Source of the DNA: Ureibacillus aquaedulcis
GTDB taxonomy: Bacteria; Bacillota; Bacilli; Bacillales_A; Planococcaceae
Assembly: GCF_030418165.1 (NCBI RefSeq)
Contig: NZ_JAUHTQ010000007.1
Location: forward strand, 124,001 to 188,000
Direction: 5' to 3'
DNA length: 64,000 bases
Shown: in pieces, positions 55,576 through 64,000 of the stretch
How positions within the stretch are numbered: position 1 is the first letter of the stretch
How the letters are laid out: every line of letters starts with the position of its first letter
The notes under the pieces: generated by a model
What the model was told of the DNA's origin: nothing
Database searches by the model: none
Seen by the model: the letters and a program-made list of their open reading frames with translations, nothing else
Translations under genes and position numbers: made by a program

Positions 55576-55785
55576 TTACTCTTCATTTGCTCTTTCCAGT
55601 ACTTTTTTCATTTTCTTTTCAAATTCTCGGCGAGGAATCATGACGCTATGGCCACACCCTTGGCACTTAATACGGATATCAGCGCCCAAGCGGATAATTT
55701 TCCATGCATTTGTTCCACACGGATGTTGTTTTTTCATTTCAACGACATCATTCAATCCAAATACTTTTGCTTCCATTATACTCAT
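55576..55785 (-). CDS. yyzM: DUF951 protein (YyzM)
   Basis: 69 aa. GLNDVVEMKKQHPCGTNAWKIIRLGADIRIKCQGCGHSVMIPRREFEKK matches DUF951: one Cys in HPCG and CxxC in KCQGCG suggest zinc binding. Function unknown. The first ATG overlaps the mscS stop (ATGA); an ATG three codons inside (55776) is the alternative and is spaced better from GGGGGAG. Same operon as mscS. Confidence 0.9.
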   Translation of the reverse strand: MSIMEAKVFGLNDVVEMKKQHPCGTNAWKIIRLGADIRIKCQGCGHSVMIPRREFEKKMKKVLERANEE

Positions 55786-56699
55786 TCTCCCCCTGACTCC
55801 TTACTACCTCGATCATAAAGCATCATTTTAGGATATGCCATAGGAATACCGTTTCTTTCCAAAATTTCTTTTATATCACGTCTAATAACACGAGCAATTC
55901 CGTAATGCTGCAAAGGTTTTGTTTCGGCAATAATACGAATAGTTACTTCTGTTCCCACAACATTTTGTACACCTAAAAATGCCGGTACATCGATTAATTC
56001 CTCATATTTAGGAGGTAATGTTTTTAAATAGGCGGATACCAGCTTCTCGACTTTTTCAATATCCGCATCAATGGCGACTTGCATATCGATAATGGCTTTG
56101 GAGTTATTGACCGAGAAGTTTACGACATCCAATATTTGGCCATTGGGTATAATATATTGCTCTCCGGTTGCCCCTAATATTTTTGTTGTACGCAAACCAA
56201 TTTCTGTTACTGTCCCCTCAGCATTATTTAAGCGAATATAATCTCCTATTCCAAACTGATCCTCCAGGATAATGAAGAATCCCGTAATAATATCCTTAAC
56301 TAAACTTTGTGCACCGAAACCGATTGCTAAACCGGCAATCCCTGCCCCAGCAAGTAGACCGCCTATGTTGATTTCAACAGCCGATAAAATGGCAATCATC
56401 GCAGAGAAATAAACTAAATAGCTCAATGTGCTATGTAATAATTTAATAATTGTTTGCTGTCTTCGCTCATTTTGATTGATAGGTGTTTTTACTTTCAGGG
56501 TAAGAATTCGTGTAATGACTCTCTTCCCTATAAATATAACTAGATAGGAAACAACGAGAATCGCTACAATCTTAACCGAAGCAGTTAAAACAAAAGTCCA
56601 TAATTCTTCGCTCGTGAAATAATTCCATACCTTTTCCGACTGCTCAGTGGCTTCTTTCACTTGTTCTTCCATTTGCTCTCCTAGTCCATCTGCTGCCAT
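55782..56699 (-). CDS. mscS: Small-conductance mechanosensitive channel
   Basis: 305 aa from ATG 56699, behind AAGGAGTGG; nine open upstream codons are unsupported. Three membrane segments (about 30-140), then the pore helix GLLAGAGIAGLAIGFGAQSLVKDIITGFFIILEDQFGIGDYI and the beta domain, as in MscS. It opens under osmotic downshock to release solutes. It precedes yyzM in one unit; the next gene to the right is divergent. Confidence 0.93.
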   Translation of the reverse strand: MAADGLGEQMEEQVKEATEQSEKVWNYFTSEELWTFVLTASVKIVAILVVSYLVIFIGKRVITRILTLKVKTPINQNERRQQTIIKLLHSTLSYLVYFSAMIAILSAVEINIGGLLAGAGIAGLAIGFGAQSLVKDIITGFFIILEDQFGIGDYIRLNNAEGTVTEIGLRTTKILGATGEQYIIPNGQILDVVNFSVNNSKAIIDMQVAIDADIEKVEKLVSAYLKTLPPKYEELIDVPAFLGVQNVVGTEVTIRIIAETKPLQHYGIARVIRRDIKEILERNGIPMAYPKMMLYDRGSKESGGE

Positions 56700-56814
56700 T
56701 TTTCCACTCCTTGTATAAGTAACCATAAACTTGAATATACTTGATTACAATATAGTTCAATTTTTACCATAAATACTATCCTAAAACCAATTCTAAAGAA
56801 AGCGGGAATTGCTT

Positions 56815-57447
56815 ATGCAAAAAATACCAAAAGTCCCTTTAAATTCTTTTGTTCATCATGAACAAACAGGCGCACTTTGGCAATTAAGTGATTTATTTTT
56901 AAATTATATTCCTTTTGACCACGAACAATTAGTATTTTGCTGTATTGGAACAGATCGTTCAACTGGTGATTCTCTCGGCCCTTTAACAGGCAGTTTTTTG
57001 ACTAGTTTTCACTCATTTCCATTTGAAGTAATCGGTACGCTTGAAAACCCGTTGCACGCCATCAATTTAGCTTCGAAAATAGAAGAAATAAACGCCAAGC
57101 CTGATACTCCATATATTGTTGCCATCGATGCTTGTTTAGGGAGTGAACGAAATGTAGGCCATATTGTTCTCCAAGATGGTCCACTATTCCCTGGCAAGGC
57201 TGTAAAAAAAGAATTACCTCCAATCGGTGACATTTCTATTAAAGGAATCGTCAATGTTGGAGGTTTTATGGAAATGCTTGTTTTACAGAATACTCGTTTA
57301 AATGTTACCTATTCGATGGGCAACAAAATTGCACGTGCATTGCTTCTTGCCTGGCAGCGTCATTTATTGAAAAAGAAAAATGAACACAACGACAATAGCA
57401 ACTACTACAATTCCGGGGAGCAAATTGGCTACTCGAATCTTAGTTAG
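56815..57447 (+). CDS. yyaC: Spore-associated protease-like protein YyaC
   Basis: 210 aa from ATG 56815. CIGTDRSTGDSLGPLTGSFL holds the Asp-Ser region, IVAIDACLG the second acidic motif, and GDISIKGIVNVGG the third, all typical of the DUF1256/YyaC family, a relative of hydrogenase maturation and germination proteases expressed in sporulating Bacillus. The C-terminal extension after WQRHLLKKK is hydrophilic and overlaps the converging DUF554 gene by 84 nt. Confidence 0.9.
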   Translation: MQKIPKVPLNSFVHHEQTGALWQLSDLFLNYIPFDHEQLVFCCIGTDRSTGDSLGPLTGSFLTSFHSFPFEVIGTLENPLHAINLASKIEEINAKPDTPYIVAIDACLGSERNVGHIVLQDGPLFPGKAVKKELPPIGDISIKGIVNVGGFMEMLVLQNTRLNVTYSMGNKIARALLLAWQRHLLKKKNEHNDNSNYYNSGEQIGYSNLS

Positions 57448-58071
57448 ACCTGCAATATTCAACCCAATTGCCATGATCATGACACCGCCTGTTGCCGTCA
57501 TTTCTTGAATAAATAAACTTAATGCAGCTTCAGGAATGTATTTGCTAATTAACCCTGCAAGAAGGGTAATAATGCCTTGATATAGAAATACGGGGATTGC
57601 AGCTAACATGACACCTATTCCCAGGGTCGATGATAAGACAATCGCGGTAAATCCATCAATAATCCCCTTTGTTATAAGAACCGAGTGATCATTCCGGATA
57701 CCACTATCCAATGAACCAAGAATCGACATCGAACCAATTACAAAAAATAATGTAGCATTAATAAATCCTTCAGCTATACTACTTTCTGACGTTTGCTTCC
57801 CGATTTTAGTTTCAATCCATTTTCCCAAGCGAATTAGCAGATTATCCAAATCGAGCCATTCACCGATTACTGCACCTACAACCAGACTAATTATGACTAT
57901 AATGAAATTAGTCGTCTCCATTCCCATTTGAATTCCCAAAACAGCAACGGCAAGTCCGATAATTGATAACACGGTCGTTTTCATTTTTTCGGGGATGCCC
58001 CTAAAAATACGACCAATTGTAGCCCCTATCACGATTAATAAGGCATTTATAATTGACCCAATTAGTACCAT
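57364..58071 (-). CDS. DUF554 membrane protein
   Basis: 235 aa with seven hydrophobic segments. IGATIGRIFRGIPEKMK near the start, GEWLDLDNLLIRLG, FVIGSMSILGSLDSGI and TKGIIDGFTAIVLSSTLGIGVM are DUF554 landmarks. Role uncertain, possibly transport. It follows spo0J on the same strand but a terminator (58093-58121) separates the two. Its 3' end lies inside the yyaC coding region. Confidence 0.92.
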   Translation of the reverse strand: MVLIGSIINALLIVIGATIGRIFRGIPEKMKTTVLSIIGLAVAVLGIQMGMETTNFIIVIISLVVGAVIGEWLDLDNLLIRLGKWIETKIGKQTSESSIAEGFINATLFFVIGSMSILGSLDSGIRNDHSVLITKGIIDGFTAIVLSSTLGIGVMLAAIPVFLYQGIITLLAGLISKYIPEAALSLFIQEMTATGGVMIMAIGLNIAGLTKIRVANLLPGIVVVAIVVVFIFLFQ

Positions 58072-58092
58072 TTTCTACCTCTTCTTTATCTT

Positions 58093-58121
58093 AGAAAAAA
58101 GAGCGCCTCAACTTGGCGCTC
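58093..58121 (-). terminator. Terminator of soj-spo0J
   Basis: GAGCGCC and GGCGCTC form a 7-bp GC-rich stem; the minus strand continues with TTTTTT. Confidence 0.88.
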
Positions 58122-58130
58122 ACAACTTTT

Positions 58131-58988
58131 CTATTCTTCTAGTTGTAGTATCTCCAAAATTCGCTCTAAATCATCCTCTGAATAAAATTCAATTTCAATT
58201 TTCCCTTTATTCTTGGATTTCCTTATTTGTACATTTGTTCCGAAGTATTCACGTAATTGCGTTTCAGTAGCCTGGACATAGATATCCTTTTTTACAGGTT
58301 TTTCTGTTTCACGTGAAACCTCTTCATTCAATTGTTTAATTAAGTTTTCTAATTGACGGACATTCAACCCATGCTTAATGACTTTTTCTGCTACTTCAGG
58401 AATTCTTCTTTTGTTTTTTAAACCTAGTAACGTACGTCCATGACCCATGGATAACTCCCCGGTATTTACTAAATCGCGCACCTCTTGGGGTAATGTTAAT
58501 AAGCGAAGATGATTCGTAATGTATGGACGGCTTTTGCCTAAACGTTTAGCAAGTTCTTCTTGGGTAAAGTTAAGTTTTTCAATCAAGCTTTGGTAGGCTT
58601 CAGCTTCCTCAATAGGTGTTAAATCCTCACGTTGAAGGTTTTCCAGAATGGCCAGCTCCATCATCTGGTCTTCCGTCAGACTTCTTACAATCGCAGGTAT
58701 TTCTTTTAGATTGGCAAATTTCGCAGCTCTAAAACGCCGTTCTCCAACAACAATTTCAAACTTCTTCCCTTTTTTCCTAACGACGATAGGCTGAATGATT
58801 CCATGTTCCATGATGGACTGCGCAAGTTCTTCAATTGCTTCATCATCGAAAATCCTTCGAGGTTGAAAAGGGTTAACAACAAGTTTTTGCAGGTCGATTT
58901 TTTCGATTTGATCTTCATTGGGTTGAACATTTTCCAATGTTTCTGTTGGAAATAATGCACCTATTCCTTTACCTAACCCTCTAGCCAT
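58131..58988 (-). CDS. spo0J: Chromosome partition protein ParB/Spo0J
   Basis: 285 aa. MARGLGKGIGALF is the Soj-stimulating N-terminus, VVGERRFRAAK carries the CTP-binding motif, and the helix-turn-helix GKSRPYITNHLRLLTLP reads parS. The C-terminal part dimerises. It spreads from parS as a clamp and loads condensin. Its ATG overlaps the soj 3' end by 8 nt. A parS-like site lies inside the gene, encoding VSRET, as in Bacillus subtilis. Confidence 0.98.
   Translation of the reverse strand: MARGLGKGIGALFPTETLENVQPNEDQIEKIDLQKLVVNPFQPRRIFDDEAIEELAQSIMEHGIIQPIVVRKKGKKFEIVVGERRFRAAKFANLKEIPAIVRSLTEDQMMELAILENLQREDLTPIEEAEAYQSLIEKLNFTQEELAKRLGKSRPYITNHLRLLTLPQEVRDLVNTGELSMGHGRTLLGLKNKRRIPEVAEKVIKHGLNVRQLENLIKQLNEEVSRETEKPVKKDIYVQATETQLREYFGTNVQIRKSKNKGKIEIEFYSEDDLERILEILQLEE
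58305..58320. promoter_or_regulatory. parS site within spo0J
   Basis: TGTTTCACGTGAAACC matches the consensus TGTTTCACGTGAAACA at 15 of 16 positions. Confidence 0.92.
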
Positions 58989-59742
58989 TTTTGATCACTT
59001 CCCTTGCTAACTCTAAATAGACTTCCGCACCTCTTGATTTTGCATCATATATAATGATTGGTTCGCCATGGCTCGGAGCCTCGCTTAAACGGACATTACG
59101 CGGAATGATTGTTTTATATACTTTATCCTGGAAGTATTTTTTAACTTCCTCAATTACTTGTAAACCAAGGTTTGTCCGTGCATCGAGCATAGTTAAAAGC
59201 ACACCATCAATATATAATTCCTGATTTAAATGCTTTTGAACAAGACGTACCGTCGATAATAATTGACTTAATCCTTCCAGGGCGTAATATTCGCACTGAA
59301 CGGGAATAATAACGGCATCGGATGCAGTCAATGCATTGATTGTTAACAATCCTAAAGAGGGTGGACAATCGATAATAATATAATCATATTGATTCTTCAC
59401 GTTTTGTAACGCATGTTTTAATCGAACTTCACGTGAAATTGTTGAAACAAGTTCAATTTCTGCCCCAGCAAGAGAAATTGTTGCTGGAATAACATCCAGA
59501 TTCTCCACTTTGGAGGCTTGGATGACATTTGCCACTTCTTCATCATCAATCAGCACATCATAGATACAACTTTGAATTTCACCCTTATTTATACCAACAC
59601 CACTTGTAGCATTACCTTGTGGATCAGTGTCTATTAAAAGAACTTTTTTCCCTAAATAAGCAAGACAAGCGCTCAAATTTACAGATGTAGTAGTTTTCCC
59701 TACCCCACCTTTCTGGTTTGTAACGGCAATAATTCTTCCCAA
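58981..59742 (-). CDS. soj: Chromosome partition ATPase ParA/Soj
   Basis: 253 aa from TTG 59742, the same length as Bacillus Soj, with AGGTG eight nt upstream; an ATG seven codons earlier has no site and would add residues absent from the family. Deviant Walker A is TNQKGGVGKTTTS, followed by DTDPQGNATSG and DCPPSLGLL. It regulates DnaA at the origin and, with Spo0J, origin segregation. Confidence 0.97.
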   Translation of the reverse strand: MGRIIAVTNQKGGVGKTTTSVNLSACLAYLGKKVLLIDTDPQGNATSGVGINKGEIQSCIYDVLIDDEEVANVIQASKVENLDVIPATISLAGAEIELVSTISREVRLKHALQNVKNQYDYIIIDCPPSLGLLTINALTASDAVIIPVQCEYYALEGLSQLLSTVRLVQKHLNQELYIDGVLLTMLDARTNLGLQVIEEVKKYFQDKVYKTIIPRNVRLSEAPSHGEPIIIYDAKSRGAEVYLELAREVIKNG

Positions 59743-59785
59743 CCTTCTTGCACCTGCTTTCATCAATCAATTTATAAAATAATCG

Positions 59786-59813
59786 AATATAGTCATTTAG
59801 TACATTTTATCAA
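59786..59813 (-). promoter_or_regulatory. Candidate soj promoter
   Basis: On the minus strand TTGATA (59813-59808), 16 nt, TATATT (59791-59786), about 45 nt before the soj start. Confidence 0.45.
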
Positions 59814-59865
59814 ATTTATAAACGAGATGTATTACTATCCATACAACTATTTTATAAATTTGATA

Positions 59866-59908
59866 GTAGAAAATTAGGCTTATCGCCATTTTCCTTGACG
59901 ATAAGCCT
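59866..59908 (-). terminator. Terminator downstream of noc
   Basis: AGGCTTATCG and CGATAAGCCT form a 10-bp stem; the minus strand continues with AATTTTCT. It lies about 150 nt past noc. Confidence 0.7.
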
Positions 59909-60061
59909 TCGTTGCATATATAGCTATAAAAAGGAGTACCTTTCTAGCCTTCTTTTTTATGCGGCAGAATTTTTCGCTTGTCTCCTCACTTAGGTCCAAA
60001 ACTGCTAGGTTTTAACCAAGTTTAACGAAATAGACTAGGTAGTTACTTTTTTGTTAAGCTT

Positions 60062-60949
60062 TTATTTTTTCTTTGGAATACGTACAGTGATTTGGTAATA
60101 ATCATCCGTATCTTCTTCTTCAGTGTTCACATTTATACCACTTTTCGTCACCATTGATAAAGACTGTTTAATCGTATTCAGTGCTATACGGATATCTTTG
60201 CTGATGGCTTTTCGTTTTGGTTTTTCTTTTTTTGCTGCCTCTTCTTTCGGCTCGTTCAGTTGTTGGATATATTCTTCAAGCTGTCGAACATTCCAATCAT
60301 AATCTTTGATTAGAGCTACCAATTTAGCTTGTAATTCTTCATCTTTTAAAGAAATCATTGCACGAGCATGACGCTCTGTAATCTCTCTTTTCAAGATTGC
60401 TTCCTGGACGAATTGAGGCAATTTTAATAACCGTAATTTATTTGCAACAGTTGACTGGCCTTTTCCTAAACGTTGAGCAAGTGCTTCTTGTGTTAGTGAA
60501 TGAAGTTCTAATAATTGCTGATAAGCCAATGCTTCTTCAATTGCTGTCAATTCTTCTCGCTGAAGATTTTCTATCAAAGCAATAGAAGCAGTTTCTTTAT
60601 CACTTAAATCGCGAACGATTGCGGGAACCTCTGCCCAATTGAGCTTCTTCATTGCTCTATAACGTCGTTCCCCTGCAATTATTTCATAACGCTCTCCCTC
60701 GAAATGTCGGATGACAATTGGTTGGATGACACCGTGCGTATGAATGGTTCTTGATAATTCTTCAATTTTTTCTTCATCAAAAACTGTACGAGGTTGGAAC
60801 CGATTTGGAATTATTTTATCGATTGGAATTTTTACTACTTCTTCTGCAGCATTTTTCTTTTCAACTTGTGCTACTTGTTCTACTTCACTTTTAACTTCAG
60901 AAGCGTTTTTATCGCCGCCCCCGAAAAATCGTGAAAAAGGACTTTTCAT
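60062..60949 (-). CDS. noc: Nucleoid occlusion protein Noc
   Basis: 295 aa ParB paralogue. The N-terminal [12 protein letters not shown] matches the membrane-targeting amphipathic helix of Noc, absent from Spo0[14 protein letters not shown] is the CTP-binding motif. The recognition region [16 protein letters not shown] has the Noc-type QSTVANK in place of the SRPYITN seen in Spo0J. It prevents Z-ring assembly over the nucleoid by binding Noc sites spread over the chromosome. It lies between soj and rsmG, as in Bacillus. Confidence 0.96.
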   Translation of the reverse strand: MKSPFSRFFGGGDKNASEVKSEVEQVAQVEKKNAAEEVVKIPIDKIIPNRFQPRTVFDEEKIEELSRTIHTHGVIQPIVIRHFEGERYEIIAGERRYRAMKKLNWAEVPAIVRDLSDKETASIALIENLQREELTAIEEALAYQQLLELHSLTQEALAQRLGKGQSTVANKLRLLKLPQFVQEAILKREITERHARAMISLKDEELQAKLVALIKDYDWNVRQLEEYIQQLNEPKEEAAKKEKPKRKAISKDIRIALNTIKQSLSMVTKSGINVNTEEEDTDDYYQITVRIPKKK

Positions 60950-61344
60950 TCAATAGGCACCACCTTTTAGAAACTATCTTGCTCGGGAATACTTATATAA
61001 TATTATTTATTATAATCTATAAATTGTACAGAGTTCGATAGAAGTAAAATCTAGTAAATGACATAATATTAAGTATTTATGCTTTAAGAGGCAAAATTAT
61101 ATCTAAAAATTTGTGACAATTTAAATTATCCTCGAAAAAGCACGATAACACGCTATATATATATATCTAAATTATCTATTATTTTAAAATAAAACATCGA
61201 TCCAAAAATTGTTTCATGTGAAACAAGAGAGTTTACTAGTTTAATTCTTTCATTTCCAATCACTAGTTAACTAGATTACATACGAAGTGACATTAAAGTA
61301 AATTTAATATCACTGCAATTCATTTTAATATTACCACATATTTT
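60950..61344. other. AT-rich spacer between noc and rsmG
   Basis: About 395 nt without genes, with a TATATATATATAT run (about 61153-61167) and the parS-like site at 61210. The noc promoter should lie here but is not clear. Confidence 0.4.
61210..61225. promoter_or_regulatory. parS site upstream of noc
   Basis: TGTTTCATGTGAAACA matches the consensus at 15 of 16 positions (central C to T) and keeps both arms. Confidence 0.85.
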
Positions 61345-62061
61345 TTAGATGATTGGTGTTTTGTTTGGTACACCAGGTTTACGTGGAAATTTCTTTGGCG
61401 TCTTTTTTATTTTATCAAAAATATAGAGAGTACGATCACTTTCTTCAACAGGCAGCAAGTATGAAAACTCTTCCTTCAACGATGCGCCCAGAGTCGAAAT
61501 TGCCTTTTTCGCATCCTTTAACTCCTCGGGACCTGCCGCTGCTTTTAATGCAACAAAAAATCCCCCCTCTTTTGCAAGTGGAATGCAAAGTTCAGAAAGA
61601 ACAGATAATCTTGCCACCGCGCGAGCCGTAACGACATCGAATTTTTCGCGGTATTTTTCATTTTGACCAAATTCTTCGGCACGCGCATGAACAAACGTCA
61701 CATTTTCTAATTGTAGCTGATCGCTTAAATGATTTAAGAATGTAATGCGTTTATTTAAAGAATCTACAATTGTCACATGCAGATGAGGGAAACAGATTTT
61801 AATAGGCAAGCTAGGGAATCCTGCTCCCGCCCCTACATCACAAAGGGATTCTACCTTAGTAAAGTCGAAGTAGAAACTGGCGCTGATGGAATCATAGAAA
61901 TGCTTTAAATAGACACCTTCTAAATCTGTAATCGCCGTTAAATTCATTTTTTCATTCCACTCAACCAACAGTTCAAAATACTTTTTGAACTGTCCAATTT
62001 GCGTGTCACTTAATTCAATTCCCTTTTCTCTTAAAGCTTCAATAAATTGTTGTTCGTTCAT
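61345..62061 (-). CDS. rsmG: 16S rRNA G527 N7-methyltransferase
   Basis: 238 aa from ATG 62061, behind AAAGGAG; 30 open upstream codons are not RsmG-like. The SAM-binding loop is [16 protein letters not shown], followed by [13 protein letters not shown] and VTARAVARL. It methylates guanosine 527 in the 530 loop of 16S rRNA. It lies 144 nt downstream of mnmG, as in the Bacillus gidA-gidB arrangement. The C-terminal [11 protein letters not shown] is conserved. Confidence 0.97.
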   Translation of the reverse strand: MNEQQFIEALREKGIELSDTQIGQFKKYFELLVEWNEKMNLTAITDLEGVYLKHFYDSISASFYFDFTKVESLCDVGAGAGFPSLPIKICFPHLHVTIVDSLNKRITFLNHLSDQLQLENVTFVHARAEEFGQNEKYREKFDVVTARAVARLSVLSELCIPLAKEGGFFVALKAAAGPEELKDAKKAISTLGASLKEEFSYLLPVEESDRTLYIFDKIKKTPKKFPRKPGVPNKTPII

Positions 62062-62106
62062 AGGGATCTCCTTTAGTTTATTCCTGGAATTTATGATACT
62101 AAAATG

Positions 62107-62145
62107 AACGAGCGCCCGAGATAGGTATAAACTCGAACGCTCGTT
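62107..62145 (-). terminator. Hairpin between mnmG and rsmG
   Basis: AACGAGCG and CGCTCGTT pair with an inner CGAG/CTCG-like part. The following tract is only ATTTTAG, so it may reduce rather than stop read-through, or act in RNA processing. Confidence 0.4.
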
Positions 62146-62205
62146 AATCAAATACGCTTGGTGTGTTAGAAAAGAAATTTATCGACTAACATCAATAGAC
62201 TGCTT

Positions 62206-64000
62206 TTACTCATTCCCTACTCGTGCAATTTTCCCTTGTTCAATATAGACGGCCAAAATTGAAATATCTGCAGGGTTAACACCTGAAATACGTGATGCTT
62301 GCGCTATTGATAATGGGCGAACTTCTTTTAATTTTTCACGAGCTTCTGTAGCAAGACTTGAAATATCATCATAATCAATATCTTCAGGAATCTTTTTACT
62401 TTCCATTTTATGAAGTTTTTCTACTTGATTTAATGCTTTTTGGATATAGCCCTCATATTTTAGCTGAACTTCAATTTGTTCCTTTACTTCCTCGCTTAAT
62501 TCAACGTCAGGCGGTGTCAGGGAAGCAACTAAATCATAGTTCATTTCAGTTCGTTTTACTAAGTCGGCTCCGCGAATACCATCTTTCAGTTCTGTTCCAC
62601 CTACCGAGCGAATCACTTCTTGTGTTGCTTCGTTTGGTTTAATGATCACTTCACGAAGACGAGCAATTTCAGCCTCGATTAGTGCTTCTTTTTCTTTGAA
62701 TTTCGCAAAACGCTCTTCTGAAATAAGCCCTAATTGATGGCCGATTTCTGTTAATCGTAGATCTGCGTTATCATGGCGAAGCAGTAAACGATATTCTGCA
62801 CGGGAAGTTAATAAACGATATGGTTCATTTGTTCCCTTCGTTACTAGATCATCTATCAGTACACCGATATAGGCATCGGAACGTTTTAGGATAACTTCTT
62901 CTTTTCCTAAGACCTTCGCAGCTGCATTTATTCCTGCCATCAATCCTTGACCGGCAGCTTCTTCATAACCACTTGTTCCATTAATTTGACCGGCAGTATA
63001 TAGGTTTTTAATACGTTTTGTTTCAAGTGTCGGCCATAATTGTGTTGGCACAATCGAATCATATTCAATAGCATAGCCCGGACGCATCATTTCCGCATTT
63101 TCCAAACCAGGAATCGATCGCAGCATTTGGCGCTGGATATGCTCAGGCAAACTTGTTGAAAGACCCTGCACATAAACCTCTTGCGTATCTCTTCCTTCTG
63201 GTTCAAGGAAAAGTTGATGACGTGGTTTATCATTGAAACGAACAATTTTCGTTTCAATCGATGGGCAATAACGAGGACCCGTACCTGTAATCGCACCTGT
63301 ATACATCGGTGCTTTATCTAGATTATCATTAATAATTTGATGTGTTTCCAAACTTGTATAAGTTAGCCAGCAAGGAATTTGATCCATAATGAATTCAGTT
63401 GTTTCAAAACTGAATGCACGTGGAACATCATCACCGGGTTGAATTTCTGTTTTGCTGTAGTCGATCGTTTTACTATCCACACGTGGTGGTGTACCAGTTT
63501 TAAAGCGAACCATATCAAAACCAAGTTCACGCATATTATCCGCTAATTTAACAGAAGGTTGCTGATTATTTGGTCCACTTGAGTATTTTAAGTCACCAAT
63601 GATAATTTCACCGCGCAGGTATGTTCCAGTTGTTACAATAACAGCTTTTGCCCGGTAGATTGCACCAGTTTGTGTAATCACACCACGCACTTCATCCTCT
63701 TCAATGAGTAATTCATCTACAATTGATTGATGGATTGTCAAATTTTCTTCATCTTCCAATAAACGTTTCATTTCACGTTGGTAAAGAATTTTATCCGCTT
63801 GTGCACGCAAAGCACGTACTGCAGGTCCTTTTCCTGTATTTAGCATACGCATTTGGATGTGGGTTTTATCGATTACTCTCCCCATTACTCCGCCTAATGC
63901 GTCAATTTCACGTACAACGATTCCCTTTGCTGGTCCACCTACTGATGGATTACATGGCATAAAGGCAATCATGTCTAGATTAATTGTCACCATAAGTGTT
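62206..64000 (-). CDS. mnmG: tRNA uridine-34 5-carboxymethylaminomethyl enzyme MnmG, 5' end outside window
   Basis: The frame is open through the right edge; about 35 N-terminal residues with the FAD dinucleotide motif are outside. Visible blocks are [60 protein letters not shown] and [20 protein letters not shown]. With MnmE it modifies the wobble uridine of several tRNAs. The gene is first in the visible mnmG-rsmG stretch; mnmE, yidC, rnpA, rpmH and dnaA are expected beyond the edge. Confidence 0.98.
   Translation of the reverse strand, partial: TLMVTINLDMIAFMPCNPSVGGPAKGIVVREIDALGGVMGRVIDKTHIQMRMLNTGKGPAVRALRAQADKILYQREMKRLLEDEENLTIHQSIVDELLIEEDEVRGVITQTGAIYRAKAVIVTTGTYLRGEIIIGDLKYSSGPNNQQPSVKLADNMRELGFDMVRFKTGTPPRVDSKTIDYSKTEIQPGDDVPRAFSFETTEFIMDQIPCWLTYTSLETHQIINDNLDKAPMYTGAITGTGPRYCPSIETKIVRFNDKPRHQLFLEPEGRDTQEVYVQGLSTSLPEHIQRQMLRSIPGLENAEMMRPGYAIEYDSIVPTQLWPTLETKRIKNLYTAGQINGTSGYEEAAGQGLMAGINAAAKVLGKEEVILKRSDAYIGVLIDDLVTKGTNEPYRLLTSRAEYRLLLRHDNADLRLTEIGHQLGLISEERFAKFKEKEALIEAEIARLREVIIKPNEATQEVIRSVGGTELKDGIRGADLVKRTEMNYDLVASLTPPDVELSEEVKEQIEVQLKYEGYIQKALNQVEKLHKMESKKIPEDIDYDDISSLATEAREKLKEVRPLSIAQASRISGVNPADISILAVYIEQGKIARVGNE

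Noticed and set aside
59424-59439. TTCACGTGAA core inside soj as a third parS site
   Set aside because: Only the central part matches; 11 of 16 consensus positions, with both outer arms wrong.

Overview
The window is chromosomal DNA from a low-GC, spore-forming member of the Bacillales, probably close to Lysinibacillus, Solibacillus or Ureibacillus in Bacillaceae/Planococcaceae; the genus is an inference from gene content and AT-rich codon use. The right half is the conserved left shoulder of the replication origin. It runs, toward higher coordinates, from rlmH, htrA and walJ-yycI-yycH-walK-walR, through purA, dnaB-rplI-gdpP-yybS and rpsR-ssb-rpsF, to ychF, yyzM, mscS, yyaC, spo0J-soj, noc, rsmG and mnmG. 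The origin itself should lie just beyond position 64000. Spore photoproduct lyase (splAB), UV endonuclease (uvsE) and the spore protein YyaC support an endospore former. I found no rRNA, tRNA, CRISPR array, prophage or insertion sequence.

Left, 1-5.2 kb: a truncated ATP-grasp enzyme, co-directional with two large paralogous proteins of no family I can name. Both paralogues carry an aligned Gln...Cys...His...Asn set that looks like a papain-type active site. 5.2-10.6 kb: gamma-glutamyltransferase, a small helical protein, a Nudix CoA pyrophosphatase, a DASS anion transporter and a LURP-one protein. 10.7-12.9 kb: a plasmid-style partition cassette (ParM-like actin, ribbon-helix-helix partner and an upstream array of helically phased GTWWAC repeats that looks like a centromere), inside an otherwise chromosomal region.

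13-25.9 kb: a DNA-damage and oxidative-stress block (polyamine-type acetyltransferase, uvsE, AhpD-like protein, splAB, and ahpCF behind a perfect PerR box). It is followed by a secreted beta-helix protein, a saccharopine dehydrogenase/homospermidine synthase-like enzyme, a nucleoside transporter, a metallo-beta-lactamase-fold hydrolase and a RimK-type ATP-grasp protein. 25.9-32.7 kb: the frameshifted tail of an M20 peptidase, an amino-acid ABC importer, a methyltransferase, a CBO0543-type membrane protein, a PBP4-type D-Ala-D-Ala carboxypeptidase and a small gene broken by an in-frame TAG.

32.7-64 kb: the origin-proximal core. Points that stand out are a cluster of at least eight DnaA boxes around the CxxH/CxxC gene (33.3-33.7 kb), a WalR-like site before an M23 endopeptidase, an orphan terminator hairpin before a TerC-family exporter, a 21-nt direct repeat flanking a structured insert between ssb and rpsR, and two tandem DUF3267 genes. 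In the second DUF3267 gene all three predicted zinc ligands are replaced by Asn at exactly aligned positions. parS-like sites lie inside spo0J and between noc and rsmG.
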